DNA of 64,000 nucleotides from Brenneria roseae subsp. roseae (GCF_003115845.1 NZ_KZ819023.1:148920-212919); one strand, 5' to 3'. Positions 20,196 to 30,431 are shown, numbered from the stretch's first letter. Made by a program: numbers and translations. The notes: generated by a model not told the origin, from the letters alone.

Positions 20196-21010
20196 TTGAT
20201 TTTTTCTGCCGTCTGACGCAGCGTCGCCATCAGTGCTGGCGTTTCCAGCGTAAAGCCAAGCAGCGCCATGTCATCGACGACCAGCAGACGGTTGTTTTTA
20301 CCCGCAGGGGTCAGGGCCAGTCCGGGTAATTTCCAGATCTGCGCTTCCCCGCCCAGACTTTTTAGTCCCTGGCTGGAGATCAGTATCAGGTCTGGCGCAC
20401 TGGCGATCACGCCTTCCTGCGAGAGCGGCTGATAGCGTTGTACGCCCTGCATGGCGTTTTTCAGGCCGACGCTACGGATGATGGTATCCGCCGGCGTATT
20501 CTGTCCGGCGGCCATGGCAGTCATACCGCCGTGGCTGAGAACAAACAAAACGTTAACCGGCAAGGGCGTTTTGGCGATGGCCGCCAGTTCTTGCTGGTAC
20601 GATTCTGCCAGCTTTTTACCCTCATCCTCTTTATGCAACGCTTGTGAAATGACACTGATTTTTTGCGGTACGGTTTCCAGTGCCGGCGCGGCCGGCACAT
20701 GAATAACCTGCGTGCCGCTTTCAGCAACCTGCTGTAACACCAGTGAAGGCTGGGATAGCTCGCTGGCAATCACCAGTGACGGATTCATGGCCAGGATGCC
20801 TTCGGTATTGAGCTGGCGCATGTAGCCGACATCCGGTAATGCCGTGGCGGCATCGGGATGCAGGCTGGTGCTATCGCGGGCAACCAGATCTTTTTCCGCG
20901 CCCAGAGCATAAATAATCTCGGTGACATCACCACCGATGGACACAAGACGTTCAGCGGCTGACGCACTCAGCGGCAGCGCGATTAATAACGGGAATAGCC
21001 AGTTTTTCAT
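20192..21010 (-). CDS. hmuT: Periplasmic haem-binding protein HmuT
   Basis: HmuT captures haem in the periplasm and delivers it to HmuUV. Starting at the ATG at 21010 (ATGA overlap with the hmuS stop) gives 272 residues with a clear signal peptide ([20 protein letters not shown]). The mature part has the class III binding-protein layout: '[20 protein letters not shown]', '[20 protein letters not shown]', and a Tyr near the site used for haem iron in the family. The frame extends 16 residues upstream, but the signal peptide fixes the start. Confidence 0.94.
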   Translation of the reverse strand: MKNWLFPLLIALPLSASAAERLVSIGGDVTEIIYALGAEKDLVARDSTSLHPDAATALPDVGYMRQLNTEGILAMNPSLVIASELSQPSLVLQQVAESGTQVIHVPAAPALETVPQKISVISQALHKEDEGKKLAESYQQELAAIAKTPLPVNVLFVLSHGGMTAMAAGQNTPADTIIRSVGLKNAMQGVQRYQPLSQEGVIASAPDLILISSQGLKSLGGEAQIWKLPGLALTPAGKNNRLLVVDDMALLGFTLETPALMATLRQTAEKIK

Positions 21011-22059
21011 GCGGCCAGCTCCTTGAGTGGTTTCAACGCGCCAATCTGGTCGCGCCACTGCTGTTGTTCCGGTGTTCCTTCGGTACGTTGTCCAAACAGT
21101 TGGGCAATCTGCGTGCCGTCAGCGGCATACAGTTCCAGACTGGTGACGATACCGTCAGCCGTCGGCTTGCGGGTGACCCAACTCTCGGCAATGGCATTTT
21201 CAATCAGATGCAGGGTGAAATCCTGATTAAAGATATTAATCCACTCGGCGTGTTGTTCCATGCGTTCAACGCGTTCGATCTTGCCGGTAAAAATCTGCAC
21301 ACAGCCACGATTACCCACAAATACCATGATTTCGTTCTGATCTTCACGGGCGGTAAACAAAATTTGTGACAGCGCGTCGTTATCCACCCGGTAGGCCAAA
21401 TCATCACTGACGGCGCGGAAAGCCTGCTGGCGAGTGAGGTTATAGCGTTTCAACAGAATAAAAAATTGATGCACATCGGTCATTGCCCGCCAGTCCGCTT
21501 CAAACTGCGGATTCGCCTCTGCGGAGGCGCCAGCTGCCGGTTCGCCAGCCAGCGGACGAAGCGGCAGTGCCGGGTTTTCTGCGTGGGCGAACTTATCGAC
21601 AAACTGCTGCCAGGCTTGCATATCGGTGGTATCAGTGGTGTAGACCTTCAGGATGGCATCACCCTGATGATCAAAGAACTGAATGCTTTGACGTTCACCG
21701 CGAGGCGTCGTTTCACGTAATGCGAAAGCGGAGGCCCATTGGTGCAGGAACAAACGCAAATCCAGTCCGCGTGGATTCAGAATCAGGCCGGCGTGACCAT
21801 CCAGCGATTGATTCTGGTAGTAACCAACATGCTCATGTACCGCATAATTATTACGAGTGATCGACTTGGTATTACCAACCTGTTCCAGTGCGTTCAGCCA
21901 GCTTTTGGCATCACCTTGTAAGCGTTGGGCATCGTGTCCGACACGCGCGTGCGTCAGTTCTGCTTCACTGATGCCGAGCAGATCTGCCAGATCGCGGGCA
22001 TATTTACGTGGGTGGGCAATTTTAGCCTGGAGGTATTGCTGGTAAATTGAAGTCTGCAT
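21007..22059 (-). CDS. hmuS: Haem-degrading/trafficking protein HmuS
   Basis: HmuS handles incoming haem in the cytoplasm; family members bind haem and take part in its breakdown. The 350 residues match the HemS/HmuS family (about 345), which is a tandem repeat of two similar halves. The N-terminal half has '[20 protein letters not shown]', '[15 protein letters not shown]' and '[14 protein letters not shown]'. The second half repeats this with '[18 protein letters not shown]' and '[20 protein letters not shown]'. It leads the hmuSTUV operon. A Fur-type operator lies 40-58 bases upstream. The usual hemP and hmuR genes that precede hmuS in Yersinia are absent. Confidence 0.95.
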   Translation of the reverse strand: MQTSIYQQYLQAKIAHPRKYARDLADLLGISEAELTHARVGHDAQRLQGDAKSWLNALEQVGNTKSITRNNYAVHEHVGYYQNQSLDGHAGLILNPRGLDLRLFLHQWASAFALRETTPRGERQSIQFFDHQGDAILKVYTTDTTDMQAWQQFVDKFAHAENPALPLRPLAGEPAAGASAEANPQFEADWRAMTDVHQFFILLKRYNLTRQQAFRAVSDDLAYRVDNDALSQILFTAREDQNEIMVFVGNRGCVQIFTGKIERVERMEQHAEWINIFNQDFTLHLIENAIAESWVTRKPTADGIVTSLELYAADGTQIAQLFGQRTEGTPEQQQWRDQIGALKPLKELAA

Positions 22060-22098
22060 CTCGCTTCCTTATCCTTTATCTCGATACTGCTAGGGATT

Positions 22099-22117
22099 AA
22101 TGAGAATCATTTTCATG
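22099..22117 (-). promoter_or_regulatory. Fur box upstream of hmuSTUV
   Basis: The 19 bases centred on TGAGAATCATTTTCA are a near-perfect inverted repeat matching the Fur consensus core. The site lies 40 bases upstream of hmuS, placing the haem operon under iron repression. Confidence 0.8.
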
Positions 22118-22414
22118 TAACAAAAACGTTACATCAAGTGAAATTTTCTTAATACGCGTGTGCGGCGTGCAGCGATCGGGCGTCTTGCAACGAGAATAAT
22201 GCGGAAAGATGGCGGATGAGGAGGACTGGCGCGTCGTCATGATGGCGGTACGTATATTTTGCGAAAGGACGTTCAGCATGAGGGTCATGCGCTGAACAGT
22301 TACGCCTGCGTCCCGAGGAACAAATCGGTTCAGGCTCAACTTGTGAACACGCCCCATCAATGGCGTCCTGTCGGGCCTGCGGATGGGGCGTTCGGTCGCG
22401 CGGCGAGCGTTCGA
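22118..22414. other. Gap between hmuS promoter and aroH 3' end
   Basis: About 300 bases without a convincing gene. The minus-strand frames here do not resemble HemP or a TonB receptor. A 9-bp inverted repeat (CGCCCCATC at 22350 and GATGGGGCG at 22382) with a long loop may end aroH transcription. Confidence 0.35.
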
Positions 22415-23470
22415 TCAGACTGCGCGAAAGCGCGTGTCGACGGCCTCGGCCAGCCGTTCGAGCATGGTTTCCGTATCCTGCCAGCTCAGACAAGGATCGG
22501 TGATGGATTGCCCATAGGTCAGCGCTTGCGGCGTATTTATTGGCTGGTTGCCTTCGATCAGAAAGCTTTCAGCCATGATGCCGGCAATGGAGCGTGAACC
22601 GGAGCGAATTTGCTGACAAACATTGTCTGCAACTTCCAACTGGCGGCGATGCTGTTTCTGGCAGTTACCATGACTGAAATCGATGACCAGGTGTTCAGGC
22701 AATGAAAACTCACGCAGGTGCGCACAGGCATCGGCAATGTCGTCAGCATGATAATTGGGCTTTTTGCCGCCGCGCATAATCACGTGACCAAACGGATTAC
22801 CTTGCGTTTGGTAAACCGTCATCTGTCCCTGTTTGTCGGGCGAAAGGAACATATGCTGCGCCCGCGCCGCCCGAATGGCGTCAATCGCGATACGCATATT
22901 GCCATCGGTGCCATTTTTAAAGCCGACCGGGCAGGACAGCGCGGAAGCCATTTCACGGTGGATTTGGCTTTCCGTTGTTCGGGCGCCAATCGCTCCCCAG
23001 CTAATCAGATCGGAAATGTACTGGCCGGTCACCATATCCAGAAATTCGGTGGCCGTCGGCAGTTGCAGTGCGTTGACGTCCAGCAGCAAACGCCTGGCGC
23101 GTTCCAGTCCTTCATTCACCTGAAAGGAGCCATTTAGCGCCGGGTCTGCAATCATACCTTTCCAACCCACGACGGTTCGCGGTTTTTCAAAGTAAGTACG
23201 CATTACGATTTCCAGCCGATCCTGATAACGGACGCGCATTTCAGCCAGCCGGTGGGCATAGTCCAGGGCGCTGGGAATGTCGTGAATAGAGCAGGGGCCG
23301 ATAATAACCAGTAAGCGGGGATCCTGACCGGTAAGAATGTCTTCAATACTTTTTCGCGACAGCGTCACGGTTTCGGCAATGGCGGGCAAAAGAGGTAACT
23401 TGGTTATCAGCGCGTGTGGCGTAACCAAACTATCGATGCGCCTGCTTCGCAGTTCATCTGTTTGATACAT
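22415..23470 (-). CDS. aroH: Trp-type 3-deoxy-D-arabino-heptulosonate-7-phosphate synthase
   Basis: AroH condenses phosphoenolpyruvate and erythrose-4-phosphate in the first step of the shikimate pathway. The 351 residues match AroH (348), with 'LLVIIGPCSIHD', 'MRTYFEKPRTVVGWKG', 'PTATEFLDMVTGQYISDL', 'GARTTESQIHREMASALSCP' and 'DFSHGNCQKQHRRQLEVA'. The N-terminus 'MYQTDELRSRRIDSLVTP' is closest to the tryptophan-inhibited form. It sits between the haem operon and ppsR; in E. coli it lies between selO and ppsR with ydiE (hemP). I saw no clear TrpR operator in the 90 bases before the start. PpsA, which supplies phosphoenolpyruvate, is encoded nearby. Confidence 0.93.
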   Translation of the reverse strand: MYQTDELRSRRIDSLVTPHALITKLPLLPAIAETVTLSRKSIEDILTGQDPRLLVIIGPCSIHDIPSALDYAHRLAEMRVRYQDRLEIVMRTYFEKPRTVVGWKGMIADPALNGSFQVNEGLERARRLLLDVNALQLPTATEFLDMVTGQYISDLISWGAIGARTTESQIHREMASALSCPVGFKNGTDGNMRIAIDAIRAARAQHMFLSPDKQGQMTVYQTQGNPFGHVIMRGGKKPNYHADDIADACAHLREFSLPEHLVIDFSHGNCQKQHRRQLEVADNVCQQIRSGSRSIAGIMAESFLIEGNQPINTPQALTYGQSITDPCLSWQDTETMLERLAEAVDTRFRAV

Positions 23471-23596
23471 ATTGTGTCTCTAAGCATTTCAAGCCGAGAG
23501 CCTATCACCCGAGACGATGCCGTATGTCTGTGAACGCATTAATTATGTTCATAAACTACGATAACGCGATACAAATCATAACGTTATAAATGCAAA

Positions 23597-23647
23597 GCGA
23601 ACGCTGCGAACAGCGTTCAAAAACACATCAGGCGTTTTTGAACGCAG
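23597..23647 (-). promoter_or_regulatory. Overlapping, mutually exclusive hairpins between ppsR and aroH
   Basis: On the minus strand a 12-bp stem (GCGTTCAAAAAC with GTTTTTGAACGC, 9-base loop) shares one arm with an 8-bp stem (GAACGCTG with CAGCGTTC, 4-base loop). Only one can form at a time. It lies downstream of ppsR and about 130 bases before aroH, so it may terminate ppsR or act in an aroH leader. No T-run follows, and the short frame before it has no run of aromatic codons. The rest of the 410-base gap shows nothing clear. Confidence 0.45.
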
Positions 23648-23880
23648 AAATAACCGGTGGCGCGTATGAAACATTATGGTGACCGTTCGCCACGCATCTC
23701 ATCATGTATGCCTTCGTTGCTGTGTGTCGTCTTTGCCCAATGAGCATAAAGTCTACCGGGATAGGGATCTCGACTAAATTGGTTTCTTCTCAACGGCGGA
23801 ATACCGGGAAGTGATGAGACTTACAATAAACTAAACGGCGTGCATTTCAACCGCGTGACGATAAAAAAATATATTGTGTA

Positions 23881-24702
23881 CTAGTACATTCTCCGACTCA
23901 TGCCCAGCGTGTCGATGATTTTGGCGGAGATTTCCTCAACAGAATAATTGGTCGTATTGATGTATTTAATCTGGTGTTTGCGATACAGGGCTTCGACTTC
24001 GCTAAGTTCCATTCGACATTGACGTAAAGACGCATAGCGACTGTTTCCCCGACGCTCTTCGCGGATCGCCGCCAGACGTTCGGCATCAATGGTCAGGCCA
24101 AAAAGTTTGTGCTGGAAAGGTTTCAACGCGTCGGGTAAATGCAGGTTATCCATATCATCGGCGATAAACGGATAATTTGCGGCGCGAATACCGAATTGCA
24201 TCGCCAGATAAAGGCTTGTCGGCGTTTTGCCACAGCGGGATACGCCGAGCAGAATAACCTGAGCCTGATCGAGATTGCGCAGTGAAATACCGTCATCATG
24301 GGCCAACGTGTAGTCGATGGCGGCGATACGTGCTTCATATTTACCCAGATTGTTGGCGGTCAGTCCGTGGGTCCTGTTTGCCACGTGCGTTGGCGAAATG
24401 TTTAGCTCTTTTTGTAAGGGGGTAACCAGCGCCTGCACAATATCCTGACAAAATCCCTCGCTGCCGGTAATAATGTCACGCACGGTGGGAGTGACAATGG
24501 AGTAGAAAACCAGCGGTCGTAAGCCGCTCTGCCGGTAGGACATATTGATCTGTTCACACACCGCTTTGGCGCGTGTTTCGCTTTCAACAAAGGGCAACGT
24601 ATAGCTAACGGTATCCACCGGGAATTGCGATAGCACCGCATGACCAAGCACTTCCGCCGTGATCGCCGTACCGTCGGAGATATAAAACACGCTTCTTTCC
24701 AC
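23881..24702 (-). CDS. ppsR: PpsA kinase/pyrophosphorylase regulatory protein PpsR
   Basis: PpsR inactivates PEP synthetase by ADP-dependent threonine phosphorylation and reverses this by phosphorolysis. The 273 residues (E. coli 277) include '[20 protein letters not shown]', the P-loop '[15 protein letters not shown]' near residue 153, and 'ANYPFIADD'. The start is a GTG at 24702 with AAGGAG five bases upstream. It is divergent from its target gene ppsA across 300 AT-rich bases, which hold both promoters and a weak Cra-like GCTGAAATCAG at about 24862. Confidence 0.95.
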   Translation of the reverse strand: MERSVFYISDGTAITAEVLGHAVLSQFPVDTVSYTLPFVESETRAKAVCEQINMSYRQSGLRPLVFYSIVTPTVRDIITGSEGFCQDIVQALVTPLQKELNISPTHVANRTHGLTANNLGKYEARIAAIDYTLAHDDGISLRNLDQAQVILLGVSRCGKTPTSLYLAMQFGIRAANYPFIADDMDNLHLPDALKPFQHKLFGLTIDAERLAAIREERRGNSRYASLRQCRMELSEVEALYRKHQIKYINTTNYSVEEISAKIIDTLGMSRRMY

Positions 24703-25002
24703 CTAAACTCCTTATTGCGTTTTCTGCAATAAAAACCAATCAACCTCGTCAAAAATAGTGTTTTAAGAATACTTTTATTAAAACGCTATTTCATTATCTT
24801 AATGAAAAAGATAGCAAACTTTTACGATATTGGATTTTTGCATCGTTAAGCAATAGTTGGCGCTGAAATCAGTTTTTTTTCGTAGGTTGATCGATTCACC
24901 TGTCCATGCTTTATAAAACGCTATGCTACCCTGATTAAGTTGAAACTCATTTTCAACCGAACTCTTTCATACCCTAACTGTATGCAGAAAGGATTATTTT
25001 CG

Positions 25003-27381
25003 ATGTCCAATAACGGCCCTGATTTGCGTAATGTCCTCTGGTATAACCAGCTTGGTATGCACGACGTTGAGCGGGTGGGTGGCAAAAATGCCTCCCTGGG
25101 TGAGATGATCACCAACCTTTCAGAACTGGGCGTAGCCGTCCCGAATGGTTTTGCGACAACAGCACAGGCGTTTAATGATTTTCTTAATCAAAGCGGTATC
25201 AATCAGCGTATTTACGAATTGCTGGATCGCACGGATATTGACGATGTGAATCAACTGGCGAAAGCCGGCACGCAAATTCGTCAGTGGATTATTGATACGC
25301 CTTTCCAGCCGGCGCTTGAAGAGGCGATTCGCGATGCCTACCAGCAACTGGCCGACGGTGAGAAAGACGCGTCGTTTGCCGTGCGTTCTTCTGCAACCGC
25401 GGAGGATATGCCGGATGCGTCGTTTGCCGGGCAACAGGAAACTTTCCTGAACGTTCAGGGTATCGATGCAGTGATGATCGCGGTAAAGCATGTGTTTGCC
25501 TCTCTGTTTAACGATCGCGCCATTTCTTACCGTGTGCATCAGGGATATGACCATCGCGGCGTGGCGCTGTCGGCTGGCGTTCAGCGCATGGTGCGTTCCG
25601 ATCTGGCTGCGGCCGGCGTCATGTTCACCATTGATACGGAGTCCGGTTTCGATCAGGTGGTATTCATTACCTCGGCCTATGGCTTGGGTGAGATGGTGGT
25701 GCAGGGCGCCGTTAACCCTGATGAGTTTTATGTGCATAAACCCACGCTACTCAATGACAAGCCTGCGATTGTTCGCCGCAACATGGGGTCGAAAAAAATT
25801 CGCATGGTGTACGCTGCCAGTCAGGAACATGGCAAGCAGGTGCGTATCGAAGATGTTCCCGAGCAGCAACGTACGCGCTTCAGCCTGACGGATGACGAAG
25901 TGCAGGCGTTGGCGCGTCAGGCGCTGTTGATCGAGAAGCACTACGGTCGTCCGATGGATATCGAATGGGCAAAGGATGGTCATACGGGCAAGCTGTACAT
26001 TGTGCAGGCGCGTCCGGAAACCGTCCGCTCCAACGGTCAGGTGATGGAGCGTTATCATCTGCCAGCCAGTGGTGAAGTGCTGGTAGAAGGACGTGCTATC
26101 GGCCATCGTATCGGCGCCGGTGAAGTTAAAGTGATTCAGAACATCAGCGAGATGCATCTTATCAATGCGGGCGATGTGCTGGTCACGGACATGACCGACC
26201 CGGACTGGGAGCCGATCATGAAAAAAGCGGCCGCCATTGTCACCAATCGTGGCGGGCGTACCTGTCATGCGGCCATTATTGCCCGCGAGCTGGGCATTCC
26301 CGCCGTTGTTGGGTGCGGCGATGCGACCGAACGGCTGCATAACGGACAGAAAGTGACCGTTTCCTGTGCCGAGGGCGATACCGGCTACGTTTATCATGAT
26401 CTGCTGGATTTCACCGTGAAGAGTTCGCAGATCGATGAAATGCCGGATTTACCGCTGAAAATCATGATGAACGTCGGCAATCCCGATCGGGCGTTTGATT
26501 TCGCCTGTCTGCCGAACGATGGCGTCGGGCTGGCCCGACTGGAGTTCATCATCAACCGCATGATTGGCGTGCATCCGCGTGCGCTGTTGGAGTTCGATCA
26601 GCAAACGCCGGAGCTACAGCGTGAAATCAAGGCGCTGATGAATGGCTTTGACGATCCGGTTGAGTTCTATGTCGGCCGCTTGACGGAAGGTATTGCCACG
26701 CTGGCCGCGGCGTTCTCGCCAAAACGGGTGATCGTGCGTTTATCCGATTTTAAATCGAACGAGTACGCCAACCTGTTGGGCGGCGAGCGTTATGAACCGG
26801 AAGAAGAAAACCCGATGCTGGGCTTCCGTGGCGCGGGTCGCTATGTGTCCCCGGACTTCAAAGCGTGTTTTGCGCTGGAATGTGCGGCGGTAAAACGCGT
26901 GCGCAATGATATGGGTTTGAAAAACGTGGAGATCATGATCCCGTTTGTTCGTACTGTCGCGCAGGCGGAAGCGGTAATCGAAGAGCTGGCTCATCAGGGG
27001 TTACGTCGCGGCGAGGATGGCCTGAAAATTATCATGATGTGCGAGATCCCATCCAATGCGCTATTGGCGGAGGAATTCCTGCAATATTTCGATGGCTTCT
27101 CTATTGGCTCAAACGACATGACCCAGTTGGCGTTGGGGCTGGACCGGGACTCTGGCGTCGTTTCTGCGCTGTTTGATGAGCGTAATGATGCGGTTAAGGC
27201 ACTGCTGTCAATGGCGATCACCGCAGCCAAGAAACAGGGTAAATACGTTGGCATCTGTGGTCAGGGGCCTTCGGATCATGAGGATTTCGCCATTTGGTTG
27301 ATGGATCAGGGGATTGATAGCCTGTCCCTGAACCCGGATACCGTGGTGCAAACCTGGCTGAATCTGGCTGAACATCAGTAA
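25003..27381 (+). CDS. ppsA: Phosphoenolpyruvate synthase
   Basis: PpsA makes phosphoenolpyruvate from pyruvate and ATP during gluconeogenesis. Starting at the ATG at 25003 (AAAGGA upstream) gives 792 residues, the E. coli length; the extra 21 upstream residues in the open frame are not part of the family. The ATP-grasp domain opens with '[12 protein letters not shown]'. The phosphohistidine domain holds '[20 protein letters not shown]', where the His (about 421) and the preceding Thr are the catalytic and PpsR-target residues. The C-terminal barrel has '[18 protein letters not shown]' and the catalytic Cys in '[10 protein letters not shown]'. Confidence 0.98.
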   Translation: MSNNGPDLRNVLWYNQLGMHDVERVGGKNASLGEMITNLSELGVAVPNGFATTAQAFNDFLNQSGINQRIYELLDRTDIDDVNQLAKAGTQIRQWIIDTPFQPALEEAIRDAYQQLADGEKDASFAVRSSATAEDMPDASFAGQQETFLNVQGIDAVMIAVKHVFASLFNDRAISYRVHQGYDHRGVALSAGVQRMVRSDLAAAGVMFTIDTESGFDQVVFITSAYGLGEMVVQGAVNPDEFYVHKPTLLNDKPAIVRRNMGSKKIRMVYAASQEHGKQVRIEDVPEQQRTRFSLTDDEVQALARQALLIEKHYGRPMDIEWAKDGHTGKLYIVQARPETVRSNGQVMERYHLPASGEVLVEGRAIGHRIGAGEVKVIQNISEMHLINAGDVLVTDMTDPDWEPIMKKAAAIVTNRGGRTCHAAIIARELGIPAVVGCGDATERLHNGQKVTVSCAEGDTGYVYHDLLDFTVKSSQIDEMPDLPLKIMMNVGNPDRAFDFACLPNDGVGLARLEFIINRMIGVHPRALLEFDQQTPELQREIKALMNGFDDPVEFYVGRLTEGIATLAAAFSPKRVIVRLSDFKSNEYANLLGGERYEPEEENPMLGFRGAGRYVSPDFKACFALECAAVKRVRNDMGLKNVEIMIPFVRTVAQAEAVIEELAHQGLRRGEDGLKIIMMCEIPSNALLAEEFLQYFDGFSIGSNDMTQLALGLDRDSGVVSALFDERNDAVKALLSMAITAAKKQGKYVGICGQGPSDHEDFAIWLMDQGIDSLSLNPDTVVQTWLNLAEHQ

Positions 27382-27393
27382 TCATTCTCTCCC

Positions 27394-27420
27394 AACCTCC
27401 CCCTTGCCAGGGGGAGGGTT
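27394..27420. terminator. GC-rich hairpin between ppsA and apbE
   Basis: CCTCCCCC and GGGGGAGG form a strong stem with a 6-base loop just after ppsA, flanked by AAC/GTT. It lies between convergent genes and probably stops transcription. Such short GC-rich hairpins also occur as dispersed repeats, and no long T-run is present. Confidence 0.5.
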
Positions 27421-27471
27421 AAACCAGAACAAACCACTTTTGAACGTCCCGCCAGACTGATAAAAACGTTG

Positions 27472-28515
27472 TTACTGGGTAATGAGAAAAGATTTGAACT
27501 GTGGCGTCATGACGGCGCTGAAGCCTTTATCTGTTCTGGTGATTAAATAAACCGCCAGCCCTTGTTGTTCCGCCAGTTTTAACGCTTTCTCCGTACCCAG
27601 AACCATCAACCCGGTATCCCAACCGTCAGCTTCCAGCGCCGTCGGCGCGATAACCGTCACGGAAACCAACTGATGCGTAATGGGTCGGCCCGTAGTAGGG
27701 TCGATAACATGGGAATAACGTTTGCCATCCTGCTCAAAGTAATTACGGTAGCTGCCGGAAGTACTGATAGCGTAGCCCTGTAAGTTTACGGCTGCCTGCA
27801 TGGCGTTTTCCTGATCGGTCGGCTTCTGGATGGCCACTCGCCACGGTTTACCTTCCGAATTCACTCCGCGGCTGGAAATGGCGCCGCCCACCGAAACGAG
27901 GTAGTTGGTAATACCTTTGCGCGCCATTAATTGCGCCAGCACATCCGCCCCGTAGCCTTCACCCAGCGTGGAGAGATCAACATATAAATCGGGCAGATCT
28001 TTTTGAATCCATTCCCCGCGTGAGTCACTCAGTAACTTCAGGTGGTTCAATCCCACTTTTTGCTTTGCCAGATCGATCTGCTGCTGAGACGGGATGGTCA
28101 CCGGTTGCTTTTGTGGACCGAATCCCCACAAATTTACCAGCGGACCAACGGTGATATTCATCGCTTCATCCGTTGCTCTGCCGATCCGTTGCGCAGCCAA
28201 AATAATATCCGCCATGCCGTTGCTGATGGGCTGGGGGTCGGTGCCCCGATATTGATTGAACCGTGACAGCGTTGAATGCTCACGGTAGGTAGAGATTTCA
28301 TCATTGGCCTGCTCCAGCAGACGATCAATTTCCTGCTGCAATTGCGCTTTATCTTCTGTCGATTCTCCGCTGATTTTTACACTGTAGAAGGTGCCCATCG
28401 TTTTACCCTCAATGGTCAGCAGAGGACGTGGCGGGGTGTGGGTCGCATTATCACAGGCGGTAAGCAGGCTGAACAGGCAGCCCAGAATTAATCCCTTAAT
28501 GGCGAGCTTGGTCAT
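27472..28515 (-). CDS. apbE: FAD:protein FMN transferase, ApbE-family lipoprotein
   Basis: ApbE enzymes attach FMN from FAD to a threonine of periplasmic flavoproteins such as the Nqr/Rnf subunits. From the ATG at 28515 (GGGAG seven bases before) the protein has 347 residues. The signal peptide ends in the lipobox 'LLTAC', so it is anchored by lipid. Motifs are 'GKTMGTFYSVKI', 'EISTYREHSTLSRFN', 'VDLSTLGEGYGAD', 'SVGGAISSRG', and the metal/FAD region 'YSHVIDPTTGRPI'. The frame extends 16 residues upstream, but those do not fit the signal peptide. No flavin-carrying target gene lies nearby. Confidence 0.92.
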   Translation of the reverse strand: MTKLAIKGLILGCLFSLLTACDNATHTPPRPLLTIEGKTMGTFYSVKISGESTEDKAQLQQEIDRLLEQANDEISTYREHSTLSRFNQYRGTDPQPISNGMADIILAAQRIGRATDEAMNITVGPLVNLWGFGPQKQPVTIPSQQQIDLAKQKVGLNHLKLLSDSRGEWIQKDLPDLYVDLSTLGEGYGADVLAQLMARKGITNYLVSVGGAISSRGVNSEGKPWRVAIQKPTDQENAMQAAVNLQGYAISTSGSYRNYFEQDGKRYSHVIDPTTGRPITHQLVSVTVIAPTALEADGWDTGLMVLGTEKALKLAEQQGLAVYLITRTDKGFSAVMTPQFKSFLITQ

Positions 28516-28582
28516 GAAAAAACTCCCGGAAATGAAGCATGCGCGATAACCAATAGATTTCAATGTGCAGGAAAACGACGCC

Positions 28583-28608
28583 GCTGAAACTCGAATTATT
28601 CAGGGTAT
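28583..28608. repeat. End fragment of a dispersed enterobacterial repeat
   Basis: The bases around GAAACTCGAATTATT and CAGGGTATA match one end of a palindromic intergenic repeat that I recall from Yersinia, Serratia and Pectobacterium genomes. Only one end is present here; a piece like the other end is at 30432. Confidence 0.4.
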
Positions 28609-28757
28609 AACCAATAAAGCAAAGCGGCTGAAATGCAAATAGCAGATTAACAAAAACAGGATTAACCGCAATTTATGGTGGAAAATGTCCGACGAAACGG
28701 TCATCAAAAGTACATTTTGCGGACATGGAGAAGAAAATGGATGGCTGTGCGCTGGAT

Positions 28758-28866
28758 AAAAAAAAGCCCATCTCAGGGGATGGGCAAAGACTACACACAG
28801 CAATTCGTTACTAACTCTGACGAGGAGGAAACCTCATTGACAAACAGTAGGTTAAAAACTAGCTCC
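28758..28866 (-). ncRNA. rprA: Small regulatory RNA RprA
   Basis: RprA pairs with the rpoS leader and other messages with Hfq. The minus strand at 28779-28809 carries the conserved block starting AACGAATTGCTGTGTGTAG and continuing to the terminator, which I recall as identical in E. coli. A GCCCATC/GATGGGC stem and eight Ts end the RNA at 28758. The 5' end is inferred at about 28866 from a TGACTA/TAGCAT promoter, giving about 109 bases, close to the E. coli 105. The 5' half is diverged. The gene keeps its E. coli neighbour ydiK and lies behind an RcsB-type box. Confidence 0.85.
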
Positions 28867-28902
28867 GATATTCATGCTAGGGATTATGCCCTATTTAGTC
28901 AT

Positions 28903-28916
28903 TAAGAATCATCCTA
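28903..28916 (-). promoter_or_regulatory. RcsB-type box upstream of rprA
   Basis: TAAGAATCATCCTA resembles the RcsB box (TAAGAAT-ATTCCTA type) and lies just upstream of the likely rprA -35 region. In E. coli rprA is activated by the Rcs envelope-stress system, and this site supports the same control. Confidence 0.65.
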
Positions 28917-29115
28917 ATGGTTAATTATTTTTTAAGATTGCTCAATACGCGGTGGGCTACAGTGAGTAAAATTGAAGTGATAATGGAGAAAATATCAATT
29001 TATTAGGAATAATCCCTGATTTGGCGTGTAATACATTAGATTTATTTACTTATCAGCTTCGACATGACATGGGTGGTTTGACCACCCATGTTGATGCGGA
29101 TTCCCGCGATCATCA

Positions 29116-30225
29116 TCAATTTTTGTCAGGATCGATTGAAGGATCGGCGGTAATGATATTTTCGGGTGCGGGGATCTCATCCATCCAGGCAAACAGGAGT
29201 CGATAAGATACAGCCAGTACGACCGGACCAATGAACAAACCAATCATGCCAAAGGCCAGTAATCCGCCAATAACGCCGCACAGAATTAACAGCAGCGGAA
29301 GGTCGGCCCCTAAGCGAATTAACATCGGACGGATGAAGTTATCAATGGTACCGACTACGCAACTCACAACCAGCAGTACCGTCCCCCAGGTGGCATCCCC
29401 GCTCCAGTAAAGCCAGATAACCGCGGGGATCAATATGGGAAGCGGCCCCAACTGCACCAGACAGAACAGAAACATCAATACCGTCAGCAAGGTGGTATAG
29501 GGTATGCCGGAAATAAACAGACCGAAACCGCCCAGCAGCGACTGAACAATAGCAGTGACCACCACGCCCAGCGCCACGGCCCGGATGGACTGCGCCGCCA
29601 GGATGACCGCGGTATCCCCTCGTTCCTGTCCGAGACGGATAGCGAAGTGGCGCACCGCTTTGGCGACGGACTCTCCTTTGTAGTAAAGCAGCGCGCTGAA
29701 TACCAGCATCAGGGCGCAATGCATCAGAAAGCGGCCAACGTGCGCGGCCTGCGCCACCAGCCAGGTTGCGGTTTTGCCGGCATAAGGCTGAACTTTGGAA
29801 AAAAGGCCGCTGCCGCCGCTCTGCAACAGGGTTTGCCAGCTACTGAACAATTTGTCGCCAACCAGCGGAATGGACGTAAGCCACTCCAGTTTCGGCGGTG
29901 AGAAATTTTCCTGACTGGATCCCCAGGCTATTAATGCCGAACTATTATCGATCGCGCTGCTGATCAGTATGGCAATCGGCAACACGAACAGCAGAATCAA
30001 CAGTAACGTCATGGCGATAACGGCCAGAGAACGTCGGCCCCACAGTAGATGCTGAAGTTTAATTAACAGCGGCCAGGTTGCAATAACCACCATACAAGCC
30101 CAGGCAAGCCCGAGAATAAAGGGCTGTACAACCCAAAGGCAGGCAATGATCATAATGATGATAAACAGCAGGCTAAATAATGTCCTTGCCGCGTCGAAAT
30201 GCTGTTGTCGATATTTTCTTATCAA
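29116..30225 (-). CDS. ydiK: AI-2E family transporter-like membrane protein YdiK
   Basis: YdiK belongs to the AI-2E/PerM family of inner-membrane proteins; its substrate is unknown. The 369 residues match E. coli (370). About seven or eight hydrophobic segments are visible, including 'LFSLLFIIIMIIACLWVVQP' at the start, 'SLAVIAMTLLLILLFVLPIA', 'GIPYTTLLTVLMFLFCLVQL' and 'IDNFIRPMLIRLGADLPLLL', the last being the family signature. The start is a TTG at 30225 behind AGAGGT. RprA lies downstream, as in E. coli. Confidence 0.9.
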   Translation of the reverse strand: MIRKYRQQHFDAARTLFSLLFIIIMIIACLWVVQPFILGLAWACMVVIATWPLLIKLQHLLWGRRSLAVIAMTLLLILLFVLPIAILISSAIDNSSALIAWGSSQENFSPPKLEWLTSIPLVGDKLFSSWQTLLQSGGSGLFSKVQPYAGKTATWLVAQAAHVGRFLMHCALMLVFSALLYYKGESVAKAVRHFAIRLGQERGDTAVILAAQSIRAVALGVVVTAIVQSLLGGFGLFISGIPYTTLLTVLMFLFCLVQLGPLPILIPAVIWLYWSGDATWGTVLLVVSCVVGTIDNFIRPMLIRLGADLPLLLILCGVIGGLLAFGMIGLFIGPVVLAVSYRLLFAWMDEIPAPENIITADPSIDPDKN

Positions 30226-30431
30226 TGAATAGTACCTCTATAAATAGACGTAATGTCTGGAACCGACGCCGCTTTTGCAAGGCGATGAAAGCGACGACAA
30301 TTTATCATGGGATATTTCCGGGCTTTTTGACAGCCTGTTGAACATTTTGTTGGTGAAACGGAGGAAACCCAACATGGTGTATGCTTTTACCGATCAAGCT
30401 GCGCATACTTCGTTGAAATGTGATATATCCT

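Noticed and set aside
22097..22360. 87-codon minus-strand frame upstream of hmuS, considered as hemP
   Set aside because: It lacks the HemP motif with its closing Lys-Leu-Ile-Leu-Thr-Lys type end and has no good composition or ribosome site.
23878..23887. GTACTAGTAC considered as a TrpR operator for aroH
   Set aside because: It lacks the central TTAA of the trp operator, overlaps the ppsR stop codon and is 400 bases from aroH.
28600..28905. Short plus and minus frames over the rprA region considered as small proteins
   Set aside because: The conserved RNA and its terminator account for the sequence, and neither frame has a ribosome site or protein-like composition.
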